Positions 1 to 7,530 of a DNA stretch of 24,030 nucleotides are shown here, piece by piece. A program made the translations under genes and the position numbers. The notes below the pieces were generated by a model. The model searched no databases. It was not told the DNA's origin and saw only the letters and a program-made list of their open reading frames with translations. The DNA is from Deltaproteobacteria bacterium (GTDB lineage Bacteria; Desulfobacterota; GWC2-55-46; JAUVFY01), in NCBI GenBank assembly GCA_030594025.1, contig JAUVFY010000003.1:1-24030 (forward strand), in the 5' to 3' direction. Positions within the stretch are counted from its first letter, which is position 1; each line of letters begins with the position of its first letter.

Positions 1-1017
1 GATGCCATCCTTTCAGCGACCGAAAAGCAGTTCACCCAACTCATAGAAAAGCTCATGCGTCAGCCCCACGGTCTTCCGGAAGTGGCCGGGGTGCTCAGAG
101 ACGCGTTAAATAACATAAAACTGAAGGATGTACAGCTAAAGGGCAGGACCAGGAGCTGGACTCTTGGCACGCGAACCCTGGTTATGGGCATACTTAACGT
201 AACGCCGGATTCGTTTTCCGACGGGGGGCTGTATGTTGAAAAGGACTCGGCTGTTCATAGGGCACGTGAGATGGTCGAAGAGGGTGCCCATATTATCGAC
301 GTGGGAGGGGAGTCTTCGAGGCCAGGCGCAAGACCAGTGGTGGCAAATGAGGAGCTCGGACGAGTCCTTCCCGTGGTCGAGGCCCTCGCAAAACAAGGTA
401 TCACGGTTTCCGTAGACACCACGAAGGCCCTTGTGGCCGAGGAGGCATTAAAGGCGGGCGCAGAGATTATAAACGACATAAGCTCCCTTGGAGAGGACCC
501 GCGCATGGCGGAGGTGGTAGCCGAATACAACGCCGCAGTGGTTCTAATGCACATGAGGAGAACGCCCGAGACGATGCAGCAAGACGTCCATTACGAGGAC
601 ATGATGGCCGAGATTTTTCTCTTCCTAAAAGAGAGGATGGACCGTGCGCTCGTCTCGGGTATTGAGCCGGAAAGGATTATAATAGACCCGGGGATAGGTT
701 TCGGCAAATCCCCGGAGGGTAACCTCGAAATAATAAGAAGGCTCGCGGAGCTAAAGACCCTGGGAAGGCCGGTTCTCGTCGGCACTTCCCGGAAATCCTT
801 CATAGGCAAACTCTTAGGGGCCGGTGTGGAGGACAGGCTTCCGGGCACACTGGCAACCACCGTTGCTGGCATACTGGCAGGAGCGCACATGGTGCGTGTC
901 CATGACGTTAAAGAGGCCCTGCAGGCAGCCCGTACGGCGGATGCCTTGAAAAGCGGTGAACTCTCGCTGGATACCTGGAGGCAACCCCTTTATGGAGATT
1001 ATCGAGAACATACTTAG
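1..1017 (+). CDS. folP: Dihydropteroate synthase, 5'-truncated by the window edge
   Basis: Condenses 6-hydroxymethyl-dihydropterin diphosphate with p-aminobenzoate in folate synthesis (cytosolic). The pterin-binding TIM barrel is clear: MGILNVTPDSFSDGG near the start of the domain, then DVGGESSRPGA, SVDTTKA, INDISS, the IIDPGIGFGKS loop and GTSRKSFIG. The frame is open from base 1, so the ATG at 55 is probably not the true start. About 60 residues precede the barrel, including TEKQFTQLIEKL and QPHGL. This resembles the N-terminal extension I recall on DHPS proteins of Geobacter and Moorella type, whose real start would lie upstream of this window. The 3' end overlaps cdaA by 26 nt, so the two are probably co-transcribed. 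Function is confident; the true start cannot be seen. Confidence 0.95.
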   Translation, partial: DAILSATEKQFTQLIEKLMRQPHGLPEVAGVLRDALNNIKLKDVQLKGRTRSWTLGTRTLVMGILNVTPDSFSDGGLYVEKDSAVHRAREMVEEGAHIIDVGGESSRPGARPVVANEELGRVLPVVEALAKQGITVSVDTTKALVAEEALKAGAEIINDISSLGEDPRMAEVVAEYNAAVVLMHMRRTPETMQQDVHYEDMMAEIFLFLKERMDRALVSGIEPERIIIDPGIGFGKSPEGNLEIIRRLAELKTLGRPVLVGTSRKSFIGKLLGAGVEDRLPGTLATTVAGILAGAHMVRVHDVKEALQAARTADALKSGELSLDTWRQPLYGDYREHT

Positions 1018-1804
1018 GCGTGGCTCCGTAATAGACGTCATAGACATCCTTATCGTCGCCTCGTTCTTTTACTGGATTATGCTCCTTGTGAGGGGTACGA
1101 GGGCGGAGAGGATGCTCTGGGGGCTGGCGGTTGTGGTTTTCGTATTCTTCATATCCCGGAGGCTGGAGTTTTTCACGCTCCACTGGATACTGAATAACTT
1201 CCTCGCATCCATCGTAATAATAATTATCGTCGTCTTCCAGCAGGATATAAGAAGGGCCCTTATGCAGGTGGGAAGGCCCTTTTCGAGCCGCGAGAGCGTG
1301 AGGTCCGCGGAGTTCGTCGAGGAGATAGCGAAGGCGGCCTCCTCGATGTCCTCGGCCAGGATGGGAGGCCTGATAGTCATCGAACGGGGTGTTGACCTAA
1401 GGGACTTTCTGGAAGCCGGCGTTTCGATCGATGCGAAGCTTACAAAGGAACTCCTTTTAACCATCTTTAACCCCGGGGCCCCGCTTCACGACGGCGCCGT
1501 GGTTATAAGGGACGGTAGGGTTATAAAGGCAGGCTGTATACTGCCGCTAACCGCAAAGGAGTTGACGGGGTCCATGGGCACGAGGCACAGGGCCGCGCTG
1601 GGCCTTACCGAGGAGACCGACGCCGTGGTTATAGTAGTCTCTGAGAACACCGGCGAGGTCTCGCTCGTTGTGGAAGAGAGGATTGAGACGGGCCCTGACC
1701 TTAAGGTCCTTTTTGCGAGACTCAAAAAGATATTCATCGCCGAGCAGAGACCGCGAAAGGGGTTTTTCCCATGGAAGGTCTTCGGTTTTATCCCCAAGGG
1801 TTGA
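992..1804 (+). CDS. cdaA: Membrane diadenylate cyclase CdaA (DisA_N domain)
   Basis: Makes c-di-AMP from two ATP at the inner face of the membrane. The 270-residue product has about three hydrophobic segments in its first ~90 residues (DILIVASFFYWIMLLV, then AVVVFVFFIS, then FLASIVIIIIVVF). The DAC domain follows, with the catalytic D167-G168-A169 in PLHDGAVVI and the nucleotide-binding R198-H199-R200 in GTRHRAALG. I chose the ATG at 992 because GGAGG lies at 977-981 and the canonical MEIIENI start follows; an in-frame ATG at 956 lies deep inside folP. The start overlaps folP, and the YbbR regulator and glmM follow, which is the conserved cdaA-cdaR-glmM module linked elsewhere to peptidoglycan precursor and potassium homeostasis. 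Confidence 0.96.
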   Translation: MEIIENILRRGSVIDVIDILIVASFFYWIMLLVRGTRAERMLWGLAVVVFVFFISRRLEFFTLHWILNNFLASIVIIIIVVFQQDIRRALMQVGRPFSSRESVRSAEFVEEIAKAASSMSSARMGGLIVIERGVDLRDFLEAGVSIDAKLTKELLLTIFNPGAPLHDGAVVIRDGRVIKAGCILPLTAKELTGSMGTRHRAALGLTEETDAVVIVVSENTGEVSLVVEERIETGPDLKVLFARLKKIFIAEQRPRKGFFPWKVFGFIPKG

Positions 1805-1953
1805 CATTAGTTGGAAGGCGAGACCGGAACGAGGCAAATCAGAGAAGGCCCTGGTTACGGCTCTTTTAATTTTTAATTCTTTTGATTATAAGACCCGGGA
1901 TGTGAAGATTTTTTTGGCACGAGCCCTGGTAATTCGTGTATTATATCTGGCAA

Positions 1954-2610
1954 ATGTTCAAGCGCTTATTTTTAAATAACATAGGACTAAAGCTCCTTGC
2001 CCTTGCCTTTGCTACTGCTTTGTGGTTTCTTGTAGTCGGGGAGAAGGAAGTTGAGGTCGGATTCATAGTACCCCTGGGGTTCAAGGGCATACCCAGCGAC
2101 ATGGTCCTGGTGGGCAACCCACCCGGGGACGTTGAGGTGAGGGTCGTGGGGCCGAAGGCCTTTGTTAACAAACTCTCGCCGGCACAGATTACCGCGGATA
2201 TAGACTTAAGCGATTCCAGGGAGGGTTTAAATACATTCAGGCTCCAGCCCGGCGATATAAAGATGCCCAGGGGCATAGAGGTTACAAGGATCCGCCCCTC
2301 TTCGGTCGTTATATGGATGGAGCGTCTGTTAACGTTAAGGGTCCCTGTTGAGGTAAAGCTCGAAGGTAAACCCGATCCCGGCTACAGGGTCTCAGCTGTT
2401 ACGGCCGAGCCCACTTTTGTGGAGGTCTCTGGCATCAATAAGGAAATCGAGGGCCTTAAGAAGGTCTTTACAGTGCCCGTGTCCATAAGGGGGCTCAACT
2501 ACTCGAAGAGCGAAGTGGTCTATATCGAGCTTTCCGACAGGAAGTTCCAGAGCATCGAGCCCGACACGGTGGTTGTTACCGTGGACGTGGAGGCGGCCGG
2601 GAAAAAATGA
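1954..2610 (+). CDS. cdaR: YbbR-domain protein, probable CdaA regulator CdaR
   Basis: A 218-residue membrane-anchored protein with one N-terminal transmembrane helix (about residues 9-27, GLKLLALAFATALWFLVVG) followed by about two extracytoplasmic YbbR-type beta domains (about residues 30-125 and 125-218). In Gram-positives the homologue binds and modulates CdaA; its role in this lineage is inferred from position between cdaA and glmM. The ATG at 1954 gives the usual MFKRLF..N start. An in-frame GTG at 1936 would add six residues without obvious benefit, and the Shine-Dalgarno is weak for both. A 149-nt AT-rich spacer separates it from cdaA, so a separate promoter is possible, though I could not identify convincing -35/-10 boxes. 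Confidence 0.87.
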   Translation: MFKRLFLNNIGLKLLALAFATALWFLVVGEKEVEVGFIVPLGFKGIPSDMVLVGNPPGDVEVRVVGPKAFVNKLSPAQITADIDLSDSREGLNTFRLQPGDIKMPRGIEVTRIRPSSVVIWMERLLTLRVPVEVKLEGKPDPGYRVSAVTAEPTFVEVSGINKEIEGLKKVFTVPVSIRGLNYSKSEVVYIELSDRKFQSIEPDTVVVTVDVEAAGKK

Positions 2611-2684
2611 TGATTTCCTCGATCGAAAGGCAGCCCCGAGGTTCTGTACGTGTGTGTGGTTTAATTTATGAAGGACGGGTGTAA

Positions 2685-4034
2685 ATGAAGAGACTCTTCG
2701 GCACAGACGGTGTAAGGGGTGTGGCGAACATAGAGCCCATGACGGCCGAGACAGCGCTTAAGCTCGGAAGGGCCATAGCCTACGTGTTCAAAAAGGAGCC
2801 CAGGCGCCACAGGATAGTGATAGGAAAGGATACGCGCCTTTCGGGCTACATGCTCGAGAGCGCCATGGTGGCGGGCATATGTTCCATGGGCGTGGACGTG
2901 TTGCTGGTGGGACCGCTTCCCACCCCGGGCATTGCGTTCATCACCGCGAGCATGCGGGCCGATGCCGGAGTGGTAATATCCGCCTCTCATAACCCTTACC
3001 AGGATAATGGGATAAAGTTTTTCTCCAGGGAGGGGCTCAAGCTGCCGGACGAAATCGAGCTCCAGATAGAGCGTTTCATATTCGAAAACAAGGACCCGAG
3101 CCACAGGCCGACCCGCAAGGAGGTGGGCAAGGCCTACAGGGTAGACGATGCGATAGGTAGATACGTGGTCTTCGCAAAGAACACCTTCCCCAGGGAGCTC
3201 ACCCTCGAGGGCCTGAAGATAGCCGTTGACTGTGCGAACGGGGCCGCTTACAGGGTCGCTCCCGAGGTCTTCTACGAGCTCGGTGCCGAGGTCGTCTCCA
3301 TAGGCGTGAACCCCGACGGCGAGAACATAAACAGGGACTGCGGCGCCCTTTATTCAGACGTCCTGGCAGAGGAGGTGAAAAGGACCGGCGCGGATTTCGG
3401 CGTGGCTGTCGACGGTGACGGCGACAGGTGCATGCTCGTCGACGAAAAGGGTAACGTAATTGACGGCGACCACATAATGGCCATCTCGGCAACAGCCATG
3501 CTCAGAGAAGGTAAACTTAACAAAAAGACCCTTGTCGCGACAGTTATGAGCAACTCGGGGCTCGACGAGGCCATTGCCAGACAAGGGGGTAAAGTGGTAA
3601 GGACCTCCGTCGGAGACAGGCACGTCGTCGAGGAGATGATAAGAGGCGGGTACAATCTCGGTGGGGAGCAGTCGGGCCACATAGTGTTCTTCGACCATAC
3701 AACCACAGGTGACGGCATCATAACCGCCCTGCAGGTACTCTCAAGGATGGTCACCGAAGAGAGGAAACTCTCGGAGCTCGCCTCCTCGATGGAGAGCTAC
3801 CCGCAGGTGCTTGTTAACGTCGAGGTGAAGCAGAAACCGGATCTCGAAGCGATACCCTCGATCGTCAACGCCCTTGCCGGCGTAAGGAAAAAACTCAAGA
3901 AAAAGGGTAGAGCCTTTATACGCTATTCGGGCACCGAGCCCCTGGCGAGGATAACGGTGGAGGGCAAGAACGAGGACGAAATCAACTCCCTTGCAGGTGA
4001 ACTGGCGGAACTGGTGGAAAAGGAACTCGGTTAG
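2685..4034 (+). CDS. glmM: Phosphoglucosamine mutase GlmM
   Basis: Interconverts glucosamine-6-phosphate and glucosamine-1-phosphate, the step leading to UDP-GlcNAc for peptidoglycan and LPS. The 449-residue length is standard. All four alpha-D-phosphohexomutase signatures are present: N-terminal KRLFGTDGVRG; the phosphoserine loop SASHNPYQDNG with S101 as the phosphorylated residue; the metal loop DGDGDR with D243, D245 and D247; the substrate loop GGEQSGH; and the C-terminal phosphate-binding RYSGTEPLAR. The start matches the family exactly. It follows cdaR by 74 nt and is followed by pdxJ after 20 nt. In other bacteria CdaA and GlmM interact physically, so the context suggests coupling of c-di-AMP and wall precursor supply. 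Confidence 0.98.
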   Translation: MKRLFGTDGVRGVANIEPMTAETALKLGRAIAYVFKKEPRRHRIVIGKDTRLSGYMLESAMVAGICSMGVDVLLVGPLPTPGIAFITASMRADAGVVISASHNPYQDNGIKFFSREGLKLPDEIELQIERFIFENKDPSHRPTRKEVGKAYRVDDAIGRYVVFAKNTFPRELTLEGLKIAVDCANGAAYRVAPEVFYELGAEVVSIGVNPDGENINRDCGALYSDVLAEEVKRTGADFGVAVDGDGDRCMLVDEKGNVIDGDHIMAISATAMLREGKLNKKTLVATVMSNSGLDEAIARQGGKVVRTSVGDRHVVEEMIRGGYNLGGEQSGHIVFFDHTTTGDGIITALQVLSRMVTEERKLSELASSMESYPQVLVNVEVKQKPDLEAIPSIVNALAGVRKKLKKKGRAFIRYSGTEPLARITVEGKNEDEINSLAGELAELVEKELG

Positions 4035-4054
4035 GATATTATCGAAGAAAAAAG

Positions 4055-4768
4055 ATGGCCAGACTCTCGGTAAACGTAGACCACGTAGCGACATTGAGGC
4101 AGGCAAGGCTCTCCAGGGAGCCCGACCCCGTAACGGCCGCGCTCAAGGCGGAGATAGCCGGGGCGGACGGCATAACGGTCCACCTGAGAGAGGACAGGCG
4201 ACACATCCAGGACAGGGACCTCGCGATTTTAAAAAAGACCATCAAGACAAGGCTTAACCTCGAGATGGCCGCGACTAAGGAGATGCTGGGCATAGCGCTC
4301 GAGGTAAAACCCCATATGGTGACCATCGTCCCGGAGAAAAGACAGGAACTTACAACCGAGGGGGGCCTGGACGTCAGGACCCACATGGACAAGCTCAAAA
4401 GGTTCATTCAGACCCTCAGGGAGTCCAAGATTGCGGTAAACCTTTTTATAGACCCTTCGCCGGATATAGTGAAGTTGTGCCACAAGACCGGCCCCGACGG
4501 GGTGGAGATACACACAGGCCGTTATGCCGAGGCATTGACCGATAGGGAAAGGTCGGTGGAGCTTAAAAGGGTATACGACAGCATTCTGCTCGCAAAGAGG
4601 GTCAATTTACGGATCCATGCGGGCCACGGCCTCGACTACCAAAACGTAAGCGACGTAGCGGCCATAAAGGAGATAGAGGAGTTCGCCATAGGGTTCGCCA
4701 TCGTGGCAAGGAGCGTTTATACGGGGATGGAAGAGGCGGTAAGGGAGATGGCCAGACTCGTAAGATGA
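4055..4768 (+). CDS. pdxJ: Pyridoxine 5'-phosphate synthase PdxJ
   Basis: Closes the pyridine ring from 1-deoxyxylulose-5-phosphate and 3-amino-2-oxopropyl phosphate, the last ring-forming step of the DXP-dependent vitamin B6 pathway. The 237-residue TIM barrel carries the family landmarks in order: N-terminal LSVNVDHVATLRQAR, TVHLREDRRHIQDRD, the LFIDPS strand, EIHTGRYA, and the phosphate loop HAGHGLDYQNV near residues 189-200. It starts 20 nt after glmM, which fits an operon, and pdxJ-acpS adjacency is common in proteobacteria. An A-rich 92-nt spacer then separates it from acpS. Confidence 0.97.
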   Translation: MARLSVNVDHVATLRQARLSREPDPVTAALKAEIAGADGITVHLREDRRHIQDRDLAILKKTIKTRLNLEMAATKEMLGIALEVKPHMVTIVPEKRQELTTEGGLDVRTHMDKLKRFIQTLRESKIAVNLFIDPSPDIVKLCHKTGPDGVEIHTGRYAEALTDRERSVELKRVYDSILLAKRVNLRIHAGHGLDYQNVSDVAAIKEIEEFAIGFAIVARSVYTGMEEAVREMARLVR

Positions 4769-4792
4769 GCCGCACCCCTTTTTGCTTAAGAG

Positions 4793-4823
4793 AAAAAAGG
4801 TATAAAAAGGTAAAAAAAAGGTA
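4793..4823 (+). repeat. Short A-rich tandem repeats (AAAAAGGTA units) upstream of acpS
   Basis: Three imperfect units of about 10-12 nt, each reading roughly AAAAAGGTA, are followed by an uninterrupted run of As. They fill most of the 92-nt pdxJ-acpS spacer. Copies of CTTAAG flank the array at 4785-4790 and 4846-4851. The array lies just upstream of the weak ribosome-binding region of acpS. The repeats are visible directly; any effect on expression or a tendency to slip is inference. Confidence 0.6.
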
Positions 4824-4860
4824 AAAAAATAAAAATAGAGCATAACTTAAGTCAGCAAGG

Positions 4861-5208
4861 ATGATATACGGCATAGGCGTAGATATCGTTAACATAGGGC
4901 GGTTTAAAAGGGCGGTCGAGCGCTGGGGGGAAAGGCTCCAGAGGCGGCTCTTCACCGACGGGGAGCTCAGCTACTGCCTCGCCAAGAGCCATCCCGAAAG
5001 GCACCTCGCTGTACGCTTTGCCGCAAAGGAGGCGCTTTTCAAGGCCCTCGGCGGCTCGCTCCCTTTCAAAAACGTAGAGGTCACAAGGGAGGCCTCCGGC
5101 AGGCCCGCCTTGAACGTCGCCGGGCTTCAGGATGAATACCGCATCAATGTCTCCATGTCCCACGAAAGGGAGTTCTGCGTGGCCCACGTGGTCGTTGAAA
5201 GGTTTTAA
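4861..5208 (+). CDS. acpS: Holo-[acyl-carrier-protein] synthase
   Basis: Transfers 4'-phosphopantetheine from CoA to a serine of apo-ACP, switching on fatty acid synthesis. The 115-residue size is typical of the small AcpS family. It begins MIYGIGVDIVNI, with D8 as a Mg2+ ligand, and carries RFAAKEALFKALGG, with E57 as the second ligand. SMSHEREFCVAHVV near the C terminus is the usual final strand. Its Shine-Dalgarno is poor: only AAGG abuts the ATG. Oddly, the last codons and stop codon are repeated twice more downstream (see the repeat entry at 5181-5363). Confidence 0.95.
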   Translation: MIYGIGVDIVNIGRFKRAVERWGERLQRRLFTDGELSYCLAKSHPERHLAVRFAAKEALFKALGGSLPFKNVEVTREASGRPALNVAGLQDEYRINVSMSHEREFCVAHVVVERF

Positions 5209-5363
5209 CTTAATCGATATTAACCAATTGATTTAGAAGATCTATCTTGAAAGTTCGGCCCACGTGGTCGTTGAAGAGTTTTAACTTAATAAATTTCAAC
5301 CCCTTCGATTTCAGGGATTTTTATTTGGCAGGTTCAACATGGATGGTCGTTGAAAGGTTTTAA
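5181..5363 (+). repeat. Three tandem copies of the acpS 3' end and spacer (about 76-79 nt units)
   Basis: The last codons, stop and downstream bases of acpS at 5181-5214 recur at 5257-5290 with only two mismatches over 34 nt. A third, shorter copy at 5344-5363 is identical to 5189-5208 over 20 nt. Offsets are 76 and 79 nt. Beyond the conserved cores the spacers still align loosely: AACC..GATTT follows in units 1 and 2, and TCAGGGATTTTTAT in unit 2 mirrors TCAGGGTTTTTATG of unit 3. The nnr ribosome-binding site and start codon therefore seem to derive from the repeat. The copies contain only fragments of the acpS frame. Confidence 0.9.
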
Positions 5364-5386
5364 TTAACCATTATCTCAGGGTTTTT

Positions 5387-6979
5387 ATGAAGCTCGTAAG
5401 CGCTAATGAGATGAGGTCCCTCGACAGACGCGCGGCGAGGGATTACGGCGTGAGGGGCCTTGTGCTCATGGAAAACGCCGGCAGGGGTGTGGCCGATATT
5501 GTGGCCAGGCAGTGCGAGCTCGAAAAGGGCTCAAGGGTCTCCATCATAGCAGGCAAGGGAAATAACGGCGGGGACGGCTTTGTCTGTGCCAGATACCTTA
5601 AGAACTCCGGCTTCAATGTCACCGTCTTCTCAACGGCAAGGCCAGGCGTGATAAAAGGCGATGCAGGGGTGAACTCACGCATATGGCAGAGGATGGGGGG
5701 GGGCCTGGAGACTATCCTGAGGCCCGGGGACATAAAGAAGCATTACTCTAAGTTTATACACTCCACCGTCATAGTGGACGGGCTCCTGGGTACCGGGCTT
5801 TCCTCTAACGTAAGGGGCGTGTATGCCGCGCTCATAGAGTTCATAAACGGTCTGAGTATACCCGTGGTAGCCATAGACGTCCCGAGCGGCCTCGATGCGA
5901 CGACGGGTAGAGTACTCGGCTCCGCGGTAAAGGCCAGAGTTACGGCAACGATGGCGCTACCGAAGATAGGGCTGGTTGTTTACCCGGGAAGGGATTTTTC
6001 CGGCCATGTCGAGGTCGTGGATATCGGGATGCCCTCGGAGCTCATAGACGGGGCGGACCTGAGGTGGAACCTGATAGACGACGGTGAGGTTAGAAAGAGG
6101 CTCGGGCCCAGGAAGAGGGATACCCATAAAGGGACATACGGACATGTGCTGGTCCTCGGGGGCTCGCCAGGCAAGACCGGGGCCGCTTATATGGCTGCAA
6201 TGGGTGCTTTGAGGGCAGGGGCGGGCCTTGCAACCCTCGGGGTGCCCGAAAGCGTCCATACGGCAATGGAGGCAAAATCAGTTGAGGTTATGACATACCC
6301 TTTGAGCGAGACAGATGAGAAGACCCTGGGAGAGTGCTCCTGGGGCCAGACCCTTAAGCTTATCGAAGGCAAGGCGGCCCTCGTTGTGGGCCCCGGGTTC
6401 GGTCGTTCAGCTGGCATGGCCGCTGGCATGGCCACCGGCACGGCCGCCAGCATGGCTGGTTTCTTAGAGAAGGTACTAAAGAGGTGCAAGGTACCCGTTG
6501 TTATCGATGCCGACGGGCTGAACGCCCTCGAAGGGCGTATATCCATCTTAAAAAAGGTTAGAGCCAGTTGCGTCCTCACCCCACACCCCGGAGAGATGGC
6601 GACTTTACTCGGAGTGGGCCCAAAAGATGTTCAGGCCGACAGGGTTGGCTCAGCCAGGACCCTCGCAAAAAAGACCGGCTCAACGGTCGTCTTAAAGGGC
6701 GCAGCGACAGTAATCGCAACACCCGAAGGCGGGTTCGTAAACCCCACCGGGAACCCGGGCATGGCCACCGCCGGCACCGGAGACGTTCTGTCGGGAATGA
6801 TAGGGGGGCTCCTGGCACAGGGTTTAAGTCCCGTGGACGCAGCCGTAGCCGGGGTCTACATACACGGGCTCGCAGGCGACCGGATAGCCGAAGAGAGAGG
6901 CGAGATAGGCATGGTGGCAACGGATCTTCTGGAAAGGATACCGGGCATATTAAACTCTTTTGCAGGCCCTACCCTTTGA
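5387..6979 (+). CDS. nnr: Bifunctional NAD(P)H-hydrate repair enzyme (NnrE epimerase + NnrD dehydratase)
   Basis: Repairs NADHX/NADPHX: the N-terminal domain epimerises the hydrates and the C-terminal ribokinase-like domain dehydrates the S form using ADP. The 530 residues contain both parts. NnrE (about 1-215) has MENAGRG at 28-34, GNNGGDG at 59-64 and IDVPSGLDA. NnrD (about 235-525) has GHVLVLGGSPGKTGAAYMA, GPGFG at 335-339, VIDADGLNAL, LTPHPGEMATLLG and the catalytic loop AGTGDVLSGM with D466. It starts at ATG 5387 with AGGG at 5378-5381. An alanine/glycine-rich tandem insert sits right after GPGFG (see 6410-6457). Placement between acpS and tsaE matches the deltaproteobacterial order. Confidence 0.96.
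   Translation: MKLVSANEMRSLDRRAARDYGVRGLVLMENAGRGVADIVARQCELEKGSRVSIIAGKGNNGGDGFVCARYLKNSGFNVTVFSTARPGVIKGDAGVNSRIWQRMGGGLETILRPGDIKKHYSKFIHSTVIVDGLLGTGLSSNVRGVYAALIEFINGLSIPVVAIDVPSGLDATTGRVLGSAVKARVTATMALPKIGLVVYPGRDFSGHVEVVDIGMPSELIDGADLRWNLIDDGEVRKRLGPRKRDTHKGTYGHVLVLGGSPGKTGAAYMAAMGALRAGAGLATLGVPESVHTAMEAKSVEVMTYPLSETDEKTLGECSWGQTLKLIEGKAALVVGPGFGRSAGMAAGMATGTAASMAGFLEKVLKRCKVPVVIDADGLNALEGRISILKKVRASCVLTPHPGEMATLLGVGPKDVQADRVGSARTLAKKTGSTVVLKGAATVIATPEGGFVNPTGNPGMATAGTGDVLSGMIGGLLAQGLSPVDAAVAGVYIHGLAGDRIAEERGEIGMVATDLLERIPGILNSFAGPTL
6410..6457 (+). repeat. Four in-frame 12-nt tandem repeats inside nnr
   Basis: Four consecutive 12-nt units related to GCTGGCATGGCC encode AGMA, AGMA, TGTA and ASMA (residues 342-357 of Nnr). 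The first two are identical; units 3 and 4 each differ by a few bases. The repeat lies on codon boundaries, so gain or loss of a unit would keep the frame. It falls in the loop directly after the GPGFG motif of the NnrD domain, where homologues I recall have a short non-repetitive stretch. Confidence 0.9.
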
Positions 6980-7019
6980 GGGGCCGTGCGGTATTTCGTG
7001 CTGAAGGGCGGTCGTCTCC

Positions 7020-7475
7020 ATGCAGGATCTCTTCACCGAAAAGGTTTTTAACACGAACTCCCCTGAAGAGACCGAGGCCCTTGGAAGGAGCCTCGCCCGG
7101 GGGCTTACCCCGGGCGATGTTGTGGCCCTTACGGGCGAGCTCGGTAGCGGCAAGACCTGCTTCGTCCAGGGTATCGCCAGCGGGCTGAATATAAAAGGGT
7201 ATGTAAAGAGCCCGAGCTTTACCATAGTTAACGTCTACGAAGGGGGTGCTTTTCCCCTTTACCATATAGACCTTTTCAGGGTCTCAACGGGTGGCGAGCT
7301 TGACGGATTGGGCCTTGAGGAATATATTTATGGAGACGGCGTAAGTGTAATAGAATGGGCTGACAGGGCCATAGGAATGCTGCCCGAACGCGCCATAACC
7401 GTAAAGTTTTTCTATACGGGTGAGACCCAGAGGAGAATAGAGTTCGAAAGGCGCGAATCTGGAGGCGCCGGGTAA
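7020..7475 (+). CDS. tsaE: tRNA threonylcarbamoyladenosine biosynthesis ATPase TsaE
   Basis: P-loop ATPase that works with TsaB and TsaD to make t6A37 in ANN-decoding tRNAs. The 151-residue length is typical. The Walker A motif GELGSGKT is at residues 39-46, followed by SPSFTIVNVY, the YHIDLFR strand, and GVSVIEWADR (switch/Walker B-like region), all standard for the family. AAGGGCGG precedes the ATG. It follows nnr by 40 nt, as in many bacteria where nnr and tsaE are adjacent. TsaB and TsaD are not in the window. Confidence 0.96.
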   Translation: MQDLFTEKVFNTNSPEETEALGRSLARGLTPGDVVALTGELGSGKTCFVQGIASGLNIKGYVKSPSFTIVNVYEGGAFPLYHIDLFRVSTGGELDGLGLEEYIYGDGVSVIEWADRAIGMLPERAITVKFFYTGETQRRIEFERRESGGAG

Positions 7476-7530
7476 CTCAGGTCATTATCAGACGGGGCAA
7501 AATTGCATACGGTACATGTGGAGGTTTTTG

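Noticed and set aside
1801..1806. TTGACA resembling a -35 box at the end of cdaA
   Set aside because: No TATAAT-like sequence about 17 bases downstream, and it overlaps the cdaA stop codon.
3199..3492. Arg-rich minus-strand frame opposite glmM
   Set aside because: Shadow of a GC-rich gene; its Arg/Pro-rich composition is what antisense reading of such sequence gives.
4777..4800. Possible terminator hairpin CCTTTTT/AAAAAGG after pdxJ
   Set aside because: The stem is almost all A-T and no T-run follows on the + strand, so it does not fit an intrinsic terminator.
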